A stretch of 64,000 nt of DNA, taken from assembly GCA_016719855.1 (NCBI GenBank), contig JADJYH010000029.1, positions 1 to 64,000 on the forward strand, given 5' to 3'. Shown one piece after another: positions 18,185-27,430 of the stretch. The notes under the pieces are model-generated. The model had not been told where the DNA came from, searched no databases, and saw nothing but the letters and a program-made list of their open reading frames with translations. This DNA is from Saprospiraceae bacterium. Its GTDB lineage: Bacteria > Bacteroidota > Bacteroidia > Chitinophagales > Saprospiraceae. The number at the start of each line of letters is the position of its first letter. The stretch's first letter is position 1. The translations under genes and the position numbers were made by a program.

Positions 18185-18637
18185 TCAATCCCACACATAC
18201 CGCTCATCGTACTCAACACGGTATTTTTTCAAAAACGCCCGGTACTCGTCCTGAAACGTCTGCTTCCCATGATGCTTGTGCTGGTTGGCGATGTAGACAA
18301 TCACCACATCCACCTGGCTGGGGTTAACAGAAAATGCGCCATATCCGTCTTGCCAGTAAAAATTCTTGTAATCCTCCCCCTTTGTCTTTATCCATTTCGA
18401 GGAATGTGCCTTCACCTCCTCCAACAAATCCATCAGCGCTACCTTCTTCGACAACATGCACAGGATGTGAACATGGTCGGTGTACCCGCCCACCTTTATC
18501 GGCGTGCATCCCATCTCCTTGCAGATGCCGCCGAGGTAGGCATGTAATTCCGCCTCCACGGGCGGGTGGATGAACGGCTGCCTGTGTTTCGTGCTGAACA
18601 CGAGGTGGATGTAATTCTTTACGAGCGATTGTCCCAT
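18185..18637 (-). CDS. IS200-like REP-associated tyrosine transposase (RAYT)
   Basis: A 150-residue single-strand transposase of the Y1 TnpA_REP type. The HUH motif is HVHILCML near residue 54, and the catalytic Tyr lies in VIVYIANQHKHH near residue 115, with the expected Gln and His residues after it. It lies between hsdS and hsdR, on their strand, and is flanked on both sides by related GC-rich palindromes, the arrangement known for RAYT genes and their REP sequences. Flanking similarity suggests it recognises those palindromes. The frame is intact although its neighbours are broken. Confidence 0.92.
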   Translation of the reverse strand: MGQSLVKNYIHLVFSTKHRQPFIHPPVEAELHAYLGGICKEMGCTPIKVGGYTDHVHILCMLSKKVALMDLLEEVKAHSSKWIKTKGEDYKNFYWQDGYGAFSVNPSQVDVVIVYIANQHKHHGKQTFQDEYRAFLKKYRVEYDERYVWD

Positions 18638-18651
18638 GTTGTTGTCTTTAG

Positions 18652-18765
18652 CGACGGGCGGTGTCCATCGCTAACGTATCCCGCCCCTTCGGGGCTACCA
18701 TGTACCCAATCATCGTAGCCCTGAAAGGGCGATATATGTTTGCGATGGGTGTAGCCCATCGGATT
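18652..18765. repeat. REP-like palindrome block, right of the transposase
   Basis: Contains CCCGCCCCTTCGGGGCTA, a GCCCTGAAAGGGCG hairpin (about 18718-18731) and a GCGATGGGTGTAGCCCATCG hairpin (about 18742-18761). Mirrors the block at 17949-18110. Confidence 0.88.
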
Positions 18766-18791
18766 GATGCCATGCCCGTGCCCCCATCCAT

Positions 18792-19954
18792 TCACAACTC
18801 CCCCGAAACGCCTGCTCCAACAAACTCTTCTTCAACTCCTCCAAATCCCCAATTGCCGTTCATACTGCCGCTCCAGCCTTTTCGTCTCCGATTGGAGGGC
18901 GTCGAGGCGTTCGACGATGGCTTGTTGTTCTTTGATTGATGGTAATGCTATTGAATATTCCTTAATCATTGGAATGGTAAGTTGAGGTATTGCAGAGCCG
19001 CTGCTTAAAATGTCTAAAGTTTGAACTGAGTACTTTAAGAATTCCAAAGTTATTCTTTCGGTATTTGGTGTTAACACAATTAGCCTAACAATTGGAAAAA
19101 ATGGTTCGTACCTAATTTCAGTATGCCCAGTTCCACTGCCTCTTCCTGCAATAGTTATTGAAGGCTCAATAACTCTACTAAGGTCTGTAAATCCATACAA
19201 TCCGCCGTCCTTTACAGCATTTGCAATTATTGGAATGTTGTATTTTTCAGTCCTTGTTTCAGAGAAATTGCTTTGAGGAGCATCTCCACCAGCAAATATT
19301 TCCTTACAAACAGATGCAATTGGTGTTTTAACTTTTAGGCTTTCTAACTTATTGAAAATTTGACCCTTCGAACTCTCAAACAACTCCTCGCATTCTTCCG
19401 GTTCCGCTCCACATTCCTTTCGCCTGACCGATGGCCGCAAAGGCTTCATCTAAGATGGATACGATGCGGCGTTGTTCGGGGAGGGATGTAGGGAATGGAA
19501 GTAAGTAATTTTCAATAAAATCTTTTGATACTCTTTTATGCCCAACAGCCCCCGTCATCGACTTTTTACCTTCTACTCTGAAGCTATCTCTTGATAAAAA
19601 ATAAAATAAATAATCAGGAAGCACATCTCCATAAGAGCGAAATACAAAGTATTCACTTGAACCAAAACCTACCCCATTTTTAAGGTTACGTGCAATTCCT
19701 ATTTTACCATTTTCAAAACACGGAGTTATTTTAGCAAGTAGCACATCATGCTCTGCGAAATATGTATAGCTGCTAATTACTTCTTCTAGTGGCCGTTCTT
19801 TATTGGGAATGATTTCTTTCGACAATACGCCTAGGTCTTCCATTGGCAAGAATGTAACTAGGTCCGCACCTGCTAACTTTTCTCTTGCCTCTTTTTTCTG
19901 TGGTTTTATATCACAAACCTCCCCCAACTTCTTTACTTCCCATCCCTTCTTCAT
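18792..19954 (-). pseudogene. hsdS: Type I restriction specificity subunit S, several frameshifts
   Basis: Target-recognition subunit of the type I system. The N-terminal part starts at 19954 (MKKGWEVKKLGEVCDI), with the first recognition domain to about 19480 and the conserved helix LPEQRRIVSILDEAFAAIGQ. The second half carries a second recognition domain (PIASVCKEIFAGGDAPQSNF onward) and the closing helix KEQQAIVERLDALQSETKRL. The frame changes twice near 19395-19425, in the central conserved helix, and again near 18832, beyond which the correct frame gives LEELKKSLLEQAFRGSC and a stop at 18792. Its ATG overlaps the TGA of hsdM. The AT-rich recognition domains are usual for hsdS. Confidence 0.85.
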
Positions 19955-21416
19955 ATCATCTCCATTATAACGTTCAAAATCCCCGCCGTCACCTTATCCA
20001 GCGCCTTCATCTCCGCAAGAATAGCCTGTGGCGAGCGCAGGCCGCCACTTCCTTCTTGTTCGGGTTCTTGGCGCTCAGGTCGTAGGTGGTTTCGTCAATG
20101 TCCTCCCGGCTTATGCTCCACGAGTTTTCGCTGTCCGGCTTGGTGCGTTGCAGTTCCACGAAGTCGGCGAGGTCCTTTTCGTTCAGGGGGTTGCCCTTGC
20201 CGAGGTTCCGGTCGAGGTTCAGTTGGTAGAACCATACTTTTTTGGTTGGACGACCTTTTTCAAAGAAGAGCACCACCGTCTTCACCCCCGCCCCGGTGAA
20301 GGTGCCGCCGGGCAGGTCAAGCACGGTGTGCAGGTCGCAGTTTTCGAGCAGGAGTTTGCGGAGGGCGATGGAGGCGTTGTCGGTATTGCTCAGGAAGGTG
20401 TTCTTGATGACCACGCCCGCCCTGCCGCCCGCCCTCAGCAGCTTGACGAAGTGCTGGAGGAAGAGCGAGGCCGTCTCGCCCGTCTTTATCGGGAAGTTCT
20501 GCTGCACCTCCGCCCGCTCCTTGCCGCCGAAGGGCGGATTGGCCAGCACCACGTCGTAGCGGTCTTTCTCCTGCACGTCCGCCAGGTTCTCCGCCAGCGT
20601 GTTGGTGTGGATGATATTGGGCGCCTCCACCCCGTGCAGTATCATGTTCATGATGCCGATGATGTACGCCAGCGACTTCTTCTCTTTGCCATAGAAGCTG
20701 CGCTTCTGCAAGGTTTCCCGCTCGGCGGTGGTCAGGTTCTCCACCTTGCCCTTGCTGTGCAGCAGGTAGTCGTAAGCCTCGCAGAGGAAGCCGGCGCTGC
20801 CCACCGCCCCGTCGTATATCTTGTCGCCGATGCTGGGGGCCACCACCTTCACGATGGTGCGTATCAGCGGGCGGGGCGTGTAGTATTCGCCGCCGTTGCG
20901 CCCGGCATTGCCCATGTTCTGAATTTTGGCCTCGTAGAGGTGGCTCATCTCGTGCTTTTCGGCATGGGTGCGAAAGCGCAGCTCGTCAATCCTGTTGATG
21001 ACCTCCCGCAGGTTGTAGCCGCTCTGCACCTTGTTCTTCAGCTCGCTGAAAATCTCGCCTATCTTGTACTCGATGGTATCGGCGCTCTCGGCCCGCTGCT
21101 TGAAGCCCTTGAGGTAGGGGAACAGCTTGAGGTCCACGAAGTCTTTCAGGTCGTCGCCCGTCAGCGCCTTGTGGTGGTCGAGCTTCTTGTCGGCGCCCTT
21201 GGGCATCGCCCAGTGGTTCCATTGGTATTCTGGCAGCAGTAGCTGTTGGTAGTTCTTGCCGGAGAGGGAGGCATGGGTGGCCTTGTCCCGCTCCAGGTCG
21301 TCGAGGTACTTCAGGAACAGCACCCAGCTCGTCTGCTCGATATAGTCCAGCTCGCTGCCGCAGCCCGCATCCTTGTGCAGGATGTCGTCAATGTTTTTAA
21401 AGGTTTGCTCAAACAT
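19951..21416 (-). pseudogene. hsdM: Type I restriction DNA methyltransferase subunit M, one frameshift
   Basis: N6-adenine methyltransferase subunit of the type I system. Start at 21416 (MFEQTFKNIDDILHKDAG); N-terminal helical HsdM_N domain, then the N6_Mtase domain with the catalytic NPPF in VVLANPPFGGKER and a cofactor region IYDGAVGSAGFLCEAYDYLL. The frame runs for 469 codons and then breaks near 20030-20040; restoring one base gives LRSPQAILAEMKALDKVTAG and a natural stop at 19951-19953 overlapping the hsdS ATG. The break lies only about 30 codons from the end, so the protein may still work even if the indel is real. Confidence 0.88.
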
Positions 21417-21596
21417 GGTGGTAAAATGGTTGCTATCAATTCAAGGTGGTACCTTTATTTGGATTACCAACGGTTTGCCGCAAATGTATCCCAACCTTTC
21501 CTAATCCAAACCAATAAGTTTGCCCCTATTGCCGCCGTGGGTTCCTCTTTAGGTGTCAGGGGGTCAACTCCGTGCAATCCCAAAATCCGCCAAATC

Positions 21597-21801
21597 ATGC
21601 GAATTAGGTGTTGAAACCACTCAATTTTAGTGATAGTCAAAGCCGCAGAGCGGCGAAATCTTTGTAGCCAGGATGTTGAGAAAGTGGTTTGAGGTGCAGC
21701 GCACCGAAATGTTCCGGTGCGCTGCACCTCAACACCAAGAAATACCACGTTTCCTACAAATATTTCGGTGCGCTGCACCTATTTCAACACCTAATTCGCA
21801 T
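21597..21801. mobile_element. MITE-like element with 20-bp terminal inverted repeats and inner hairpin
   Basis: Ends at 21597-21616 and 21782-21801 are perfect inverted repeats of ATGCGAATTAGGTGTTGAAA. Inside is a perfect 16-bp hairpin (GAGGTGCAGCGCACCG, 21691-21730), and part of the same arm recurs at 21765-21780. At 205 bp with no coding frame it resembles a miniature inverted-repeat element. The first 12 bases of the end (ATGCGAATTAGG) also occur at 40388-40399. Confidence 0.7.
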
Positions 21802-21925
21802 AAATCCGTGATTCAGACACCCCGGTTGACGCCATCATCTTCGAGAGGCTGCATCATTTCATCATTCGGTGTTTGCGATACAAACTTACCTTAGCCGCCA
21901 AAAAACAACGAATTGAAAAGCCTGG

Positions 21926-23473
21926 ATGCTTACGCTGTATTTTTTGATAGTGGTGTTCTTCCTCCTCCGCCTCTACGGCATCACCAACCCGCCGCTGGAG
22001 GTCAACCACAACTGGCGGCAGGTCACCACCAACATGTACGCCCGCAACTTCCTGGAAGTGGACGACAACCCGCTGTACTGCCGGGTGGACATGGCCGGCG
22101 ACCTCACGGGCATCACCGCCAAGGAGTTCCCGCTGTTCAACTACCTGATTTATGTCGCCGCCGAGGTCTTCGGTTGGCAGCACTGGTACGGGCGGCTCAT
22201 CAGCCTCGTGGTATCCAGTTTCGGCGTCTGGTTTTTCTATTTGTTGGTAAAAAATTACGTGGCAGGGATTGGAAAGCCCGTAGGGATTTCTAAGCCCGCA
22301 GGGACTTCCAAGCCCAATGACACTTTCCAAAACCAAAGATTTGAAGCAATTGCAACAAGCCCTGCGCGCTCAGGCTTAGAAATCTCTCCCTTTTGGTCGA
22401 GCTTTCCAATCCTTCGCTCGGAGGGAGCCATCGCCTACCCTGCCACCGTCATTTTACTCAGCTCCATCTGGTTCGGCCATTCCCGCATCATCATGCCGGA
22501 CACGTTCAGCGTGTCGCTGGTGCTGGCGGGGCTTTGGTTTGGGCGGGAGTGGCTGCACCGGGGCGGGAGTTGGAGATTGGTGTTGTTCGGACTGCTCGGC
22601 ACATTGGGGGCGTTGAGCAAGCTGCCGTCGGGGTTCCTGCTGGCAGCACTGGCTTTCCCGTTTTTTGACAAAACCATTTTACCAAAAAGAAAAATCGGCC
22701 TGGCGGCAATGGGCGCCGTGCTGCTGGCCTGCTGCGGTTGGTGGTACTTTTGGTGGCTACCGCAGGTGATTCAAACCTACGGTTTCGAGCACTACCCGAT
22801 GCGGTCGCTCGGCACTGGGATGCGTGAAATCCTCAATGGCTTGCCCACGGTTTTCGAGCGATTTTACCGAAGTGCTTTGAAGAGTTACGTGGGGTTCGGC
22901 TTGTACGTGGCGGGGCTAGGGCTGGCCATTTGGCGGCGGGAGTGGCGGTTGCTGGGACTGTTCGGGCTGCTGTCGGCAGTGTTCGTGGGGTACATGTTCA
23001 AGTCGGGGTCGAGCTTTTACCACCACAATTATTACATCATCCCTTTCGTACCGGTGATGGCCGTGATGGCGGGCTTTGCGTTGGCGCAAATACCGGGCCC
23101 GTGGCTGCGCAATCTCCTGCTGCTGGCCGTGGCCGTGGAGGGCATCGCCAACCAGCAGGATGCTTTCCGCATCAAAAAAAGCGAGTTGCCAAAGCTGCAA
23201 CTTGAACCCATTGCCGACTCGCTCAGCCAGCGCAGCGACCTCGTGGCGTTCTACTCCGAAGAGGGGAACCCACATGAAATGTACTTCGCCCACCGGAAGG
23301 GCTGGCTGGTGAGCGCTGCGCAAATCAAGGACACAAGCTATCTGGCCGACCTTCGGGAAAGGGGTTGTCGCCTGCTTTTTATCAACAAAAAATCGCTGGA
23401 AAAAGGGAAATGGCCTCGACGAGAAGCGATTTACGAAGATGACAACTACTTGGTTTTCAGGCTGGTTGATTGA
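21926..23473 (+). CDS. GT39-like multi-spanning glycosyltransferase/mannosyltransferase family protein
   Basis: A 515-residue polytopic inner-membrane protein with the look of the dolichyl/polyprenyl-phosphate-mannose-type (GT39/ArnT-like) transferases. An N-terminal helix is followed by an extracytoplasmic loop with EVNHNWRQVTTNMYARNFLE, which holds the family's acidic/aromatic pattern. Further helices run to about residue 410, and a soluble tail (about 415-515) closes it. At residues about 113-162 an in-frame repeat insertion encodes hexapeptides of the KPxGxS type. Start at ATG 21926; an upstream TACCTTAG may be a weak -7 box. The sugar donor and acceptor are unknown. Confidence 0.78.
   Translation: MLTLYFLIVVFFLLRLYGITNPPLEVNHNWRQVTTNMYARNFLEVDDNPLYCRVDMAGDLTGITAKEFPLFNYLIYVAAEVFGWQHWYGRLISLVVSSFGVWFFYLLVKNYVAGIGKPVGISKPAGTSKPNDTFQNQRFEAIATSPARSGLEISPFWSSFPILRSEGAIAYPATVILLSSIWFGHSRIIMPDTFSVSLVLAGLWFGREWLHRGGSWRLVLFGLLGTLGALSKLPSGFLLAALAFPFFDKTILPKRKIGLAAMGAVLLACCGWWYFWWLPQVIQTYGFEHYPMRSLGTGMREILNGLPTVFERFYRSALKSYVGFGLYVAGLGLAIWRREWRLLGLFGLLSAVFVGYMFKSGSSFYHHNYYIIPFVPVMAVMAGFALAQIPGPWLRNLLLLAVAVEGIANQQDAFRIKKSELPKLQLEPIADSLSQRSDLVAFYSEEGNPHEMYFAHRKGWLVSAAQIKDTSYLADLRERGCRLLFINKKSLEKGKWPRREAIYEDDNYLVFRLVD
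22266..22412. repeat. In-frame reiterated inverted repeat inside a coding sequence
   Basis: Left side: GGATTGGAAAGC (22266-22277) and GATTTCTAAGCC (22285-22296). Right side: GGCTTAGAAATC (22373-22384) and GCTTTCCAATCC (22401-22412), their exact complements in mirrored order. The left side has an 18-base period (AAGCCCGTAGGGATTTCT and its near copy), giving whole hexapeptides and leaving the gene open. Confidence 0.85.
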
Positions 23474-23490
23474 GGTTGAAAATGTAGCCA

Positions 23491-23518
23491 TTGGCTTTCG
23501 GTAGCTTTTTTACCTTTG
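23491..23518 (+). promoter_or_regulatory. Bacteroidota-type promoter for the amidohydrolase gene
   Basis: TTG at 23491-23493, then 17 bases, then TACCTTTG at 23511-23518, matching the TTG / TAnnTTTG pattern. The start codon lies 36 bases downstream. Confidence 0.7.
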
Positions 23519-23553
23519 CCAATCACCCATGCTTTAATGGTGAATTCAAAAAA

Positions 23554-24845
23554 ATGAAAATGAGAAAGGCCATACTTTTTGCGGCTTTCGCCGCACTATT
23601 TTTCTGAAAACAATGGCGCAAAACGTGCCCGTGCCTGCCCCAGCACAGACGCAGCCCATCCTCATTACCAATGCCACGGCGCACCTTGGCAACGGGCAGG
23701 TCATCGAGAACAGCTACATCGCTTTCGACCAGGGCAAAATCACCTTCGTGGGCAACATGGCGGTGGGCAGGGGATTCCCCGGTCACCTCATCATTGATGC
23801 AGCGGGCAAGCACCTCTACCCAGGGTTCATCGCCCCGGATTCGGAGCTGGGATTGCAGGAAATCGAGGCCGTGCGGGCCACTGCTGATGCCAACGAAATT
23901 GGGTCGCTGAACCCCAATATCCGCTCCATCATCGCCTACAACACCGACTCGGAGGTGACGCCCACCGTGCGCTCGATGGGCGTGCTGATGGCCGAAATTA
24001 CGCCGTCCGGCGGGCGCATCCCTGGCCAGTCGAGCATCGTGCAGCTCGACGCCTGGAACTGGGAAGATGCCGCCTACGCCACCGATTTTGCCATGCACCT
24101 GGTCTGGCCAAACGCTGGCCGCTTCAACTGGCAGGAGGGCCGCACGGAGCGCAATGAGGAGTATGCCAACCAACTGAGGGAATTGGATGACTTTTTCAAG
24201 CAGGCAAAAGCCTACGGCGAAAACCCCTCATCAACCCAGAAAAACCTGCGCTTCGAGGCGATGCAGGGGCTTTTTGATGGCTCGAAAAAGCTGTTCGTCC
24301 ACACCAATTCGGCGACGGGCATGCAGGAGGCCGTAATGTTTGCGGAGCGGTTCCAACTGAAGCCGACCATCGTGGGCGGCAAGGACGCTTGGATGGTGAC
24401 GGGGTTTCTCAAAGCGCACGACGTGCCCGTTATTTTTGCTACCACGCAACAACTGCCCAGCCGCGAGGACGACGATATTGACCAGCCGTTCAAGACCCCG
24501 GCCATGCTGCAAGCCGCCGGACTGCGGTGGTGCTTCGCCCACGATGGGTTTTGGAAGCAGCGCAACTTGGCCTTCCAAGCTGGCCAGGCCGTTGGATTCG
24601 GGCTGGCCTACGAGGATGCGGTGCGTGCGCTCACTGGCAGCACCGCCGATATTTTGGGCATCGGAAAGACCGTCGGGACGATTGAAGTGGGCAAGGACGC
24701 CACGCTGTTCATCAGCGAGGGCGATGCGCTGGACATGCGGACAAGCAAGGTGACGAGGGCTTTCATTCAGGGAAGGGACATCAATTTGGACAACAAACAG
24801 GAGGCGCTCTACCGGCGTTTTCAGATGAAGTACAAATCGAGGTGA
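23554..24845 (+). pseudogene. Amidohydrolase-family secreted protein, frameshift after signal peptide
   Basis: The signal peptide MKMRKAILFAAFAALFF begins at 23554 but runs into a stop at about 23606. Adding one T to the five-T run there joins it to LKTMAQNVPVPAP and an open frame of 410 codons. The mature protein has the amidohydrolase/imidazolonepropionase layout (ILITNATAHLGNGQVIENSY, then IDAAGKHLYPGFIAPDSELG). The usual HxH after PGxID is replaced by APDSEL, and a later site reads FVHTNSATGM. Such metal-ligand-poor amidohydrolases are common in Bacteroidota exported proteins and their activity is unclear. The indel is probably a homopolymer error, since the rest of the frame is intact. 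Confidence 0.78.
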
Positions 24846-24854
24846 GGGGGTTGT

Positions 24855-26981
24855 CTAAAAATGGTCTTCCTTCACCTTTGGCAAATGCAGCGAAAAAGTA
24901 GCGCCTACCCCAAGTGCCGATTTCACAATAATCCTTCCGCCAAGCCGCTTCGCAATTTTTTGGCAAATGGCCAGGCCGATGCCCGTGCCTTCGTACTCGC
25001 TCTGGTGGTGCAGCCGCTTGAATATCTCAAAAATCTTGACCTGGTTTTCCTCCGAAATACCGATTCCGTTGTCGGTAACGTGGATGATGTGCGCTTCGGC
25101 GGTTTCCTCAGCCGTTACCCGAACATACGGCAAGGTGCCGGGCTTCACGAACTTTATCGCATTGGTCAGCAGGTTCTGGAACAGTTGAACAAAAAGGTGT
25201 TGGGTGCCTTTCAGCACGGGGAGTTCGCCCCGTTCAATCACGGCGCTAGTTTCGATGATCCGTATTTTCAAATTGGCAAGGCTTAGGTTGAACACATCGT
25301 TCAGCGCCACGTCCGTCAGTTCCTCCCTCGATTGGTTGACGGTGGAGTACCGCAACAGGCCGTCCAAAAGGTTGTTCATGCGGTTGACGCCTTCGTTGAC
25401 GTAGCGAAAATAGTCCTTTTCCTTTTCCTCAAGATGGGGTTTTGCGAGTTTTTCGATCACCTGCGTGAACGACCCAATCATGCGCAGCGGCTCCTTCAAG
25501 TCATGGCTGGCGATGTAAGCAAACTGACGTAGGTCGTCGTTTACCCGCAGCAACTCCTCGTTCTGGCGTGTTATCTGCTCACTCTTTTGAATGAGCTGCG
25601 ACTGGTACTCGTTCTCCTTGGTCAGCAGTTCGATTTCCTTTTGTTTTTCCCGGATGGCATGGCGTATTTCCATGTCGAGGTTGTGGCGGTTGCGCTGCAC
25701 CTTGGCAAACTCCTCCTGTATTTTCGTGTAGCGCTCCTGGTATTCAAGCGCCTGCTCGAACTGGCCTTTTTCCTTGAAAATCATGACTAACAGCTTGTAC
25801 GCCTTTATTTCGGCGGCATCATCCTTGATTCGCTGGGCCAATTCGATAGCCTGCATGGCCATGTTGTAGGCATCTTGGCCCCTGTTTTCCTTAAAGGCTA
25901 TCCGACAAAGGTTCAACAAGTTTATCTGCTTGCCATTTATCAATCCCGTTTCATCGAACATACGCTGCGCATCGGTGGCGTCAACGGTGGCCTCTTCGAA
26001 CCGGTTCAGGGCGATTTTGGTGCGGCTCAATTGCGCCAGCGAATAGGCCAGCAGGTCGTGGAAATTGTTTTCCTTGGCCATTTGGTGGGCCTTTTCAAAA
26101 TAGCCAATCGCCCTTTCGGGTTGCTCTGCGGTGAGGTAAATATTGCCAAGGTTGTTGAATACCACCGTTTTTGTCTTAAAATCAATGACATCGCTGTGCT
26201 GGTTCAGCACGTTCTCGTAGCGCCTGATGGCTTCCTCGTAGTTGTAGAGATGGGCGTAGAGCGTTCCAATATTTATTTGAACCTGGACAATCATCTCCCG
26301 ATACCCAATCGCCTCGCACTTGCTGAGGGCCTCCAGGAAATACTGCATCCCAATCTTGTAATTGGACTTCACGCCGCAAACGACGGCAATGTTCCGAAGG
26401 GCAACCACCTCTTTCTCCACGTCGCCCAGTTGACGGCTGAGTTGGAGCAGCTCCTGGCTCATTTCCAAGGACTTTGAATAGTCCTGCAGCAGGATATGTG
26501 CCTGCGAAAACAACTTGCACGCCTCCGCCCTTAGTTGGGCGAACGAGGATTTGCTGGTTTCTTCGAGCAGGTTTTCTATTTCGAAGGCCATTTCCAAGGT
26601 GTGGGCCGGGTCGTTCAGGGCAAGGTAAAGCTGGCCGAGGCCAGCGTAGGCTTTCACCAAATGACCTAAAAGGCCATGCTGTTTGGCCAGCTCCAGCGCT
26701 TCCTCAAAGTATTGATTTGAAAGCTCATACTGTTTGTTGTTGAGGTGAATTTTGCCTTCAATTATCAGAATATCTGCGGTCGTTTCAAGTGAAGGGAAAG
26801 AGTCGTTTAGAGCCTTGGCCTTTTGGAGGTAAAAACTTGCTTTAAGGTAAAAAGCAGATTCATTTTTGTACTTCCCATTGGTGTTATAGATACTGGCGAG
26901 CAGCAGGTAGGCAAAGGCAAGGCCAGCGTCCTCGGAAGAACCGCTCTCCCCAAATTCAAGGGCAATCTGTGCTGTGTTCAA
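24855..26981 (-). CDS. TPR-repeat sensor histidine kinase
   Basis: About 708 residues. The first 430 are tandem TPR units (for example FAYLLLASIYNTNGKYKNES and NNLGNIYLTAEQPERAIGYF). A coiled coil follows (about 430-490, RNRHNLDMEIRHAIREKQKE), then a HisKA domain with the phospho-His in FAYIASHDLKEPLRMIGSF, and a HATPase domain with LTNAIKFVKPG (N box), VTDNGIGISEE (G1) and GTGIGLAICQKIA (G2). No membrane helix is seen, so it is soluble or its true N-terminus is missing. The frame opens with a TTG; upstream, MTKQLHVLLDDSLNFTK in another frame (about 26995-27051) joins well to EATEKALNTAQ if one indel is allowed, so the start is uncertain. Confidence 0.85.
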   Translation of the reverse strand: MNTAQIALEFGESGSSEDAGLAFAYLLLASIYNTNGKYKNESAFYLKASFYLQKAKALNDSFPSLETTADILIIEGKIHLNNKQYELSNQYFEEALELAKQHGLLGHLVKAYAGLGQLYLALNDPAHTLEMAFEIENLLEETSKSSFAQLRAEACKLFSQAHILLQDYSKSLEMSQELLQLSRQLGDVEKEVVALRNIAVVCGVKSNYKIGMQYFLEALSKCEAIGYREMIVQVQINIGTLYAHLYNYEEAIRRYENVLNQHSDVIDFKTKTVVFNNLGNIYLTAEQPERAIGYFEKAHQMAKENNFHDLLAYSLAQLSRTKIALNRFEEATVDATDAQRMFDETGLINGKQINLLNLCRIAFKENRGQDAYNMAMQAIELAQRIKDDAAEIKAYKLLVMIFKEKGQFEQALEYQERYTKIQEEFAKVQRNRHNLDMEIRHAIREKQKEIELLTKENEYQSQLIQKSEQITRQNEELLRVNDDLRQFAYIASHDLKEPLRMIGSFTQVIEKLAKPHLEEKEKDYFRYVNEGVNRMNNLLDGLLRYSTVNQSREELTDVALNDVFNLSLANLKIRIIETSAVIERGELPVLKGTQHLFVQLFQNLLTNAIKFVKPGTLPYVRVTAEETAEAHIIHVTDNGIGISEENQVKIFEIFKRLHHQSEYEGTGIGLAICQKIAKRLGGRIIVKSALGVGATFSLHLPKVKEDHF

Positions 26982-27051
26982 TGCTTTTTCAGTTGCCTCT
27001 TTTGGTAAAATTTAAGGAATCATCCAAAAGCACATGGAGCTGCTTGGTCAT

Positions 27052-27430
27052 TCAATGGCTCTTTTAAAATACAAAACGAATAAAAAGGGGTAGTAAAAAC
27101 AAGGTGGGCTAGGACGCATAGCCAGCCAGGGCGGTTGGGAAGTTATCATGGTGCGAGATTAGGAAAGCCTAAATTCAAATAACTTGCCAATTATTGTCTA
27201 TACAATCCTACTTCATGCCAAGATATGTTTCATTACTTTTGGCGTTGGCGTTAGGGCACCTTTAGCATTTTGGCACCGTTTGTTCCAGGAACGGCATTAG
27301 CACACCTAGAACGGAAATCCAAACGGACAAAACCTAGCACCCAAGAATATAAGTATTTGGCCATCAATTGTTTAAAATCGGGAGGCACAGTTTTTTTGGT
27401 TTGTTCCAACCTTCCACTAACTTGCAGCCC
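27052..27430. other. Intergenic stretch before the TauE gene, nothing firm
   Basis: About 380 bases between the divergent TPR kinase and TauE genes. No convincing open frame or hairpin. Both promoters should lie here, but no clean TTG / TAnnTTTG pair was identified. Confidence 0.4.

Noticed and set aside
20028..21242. 404-codon open frame on the plus strand
   Set aside because: Antisense to hsdM. The composition is repetitive in V, L and H, as expected of a GC-rich shadow frame.
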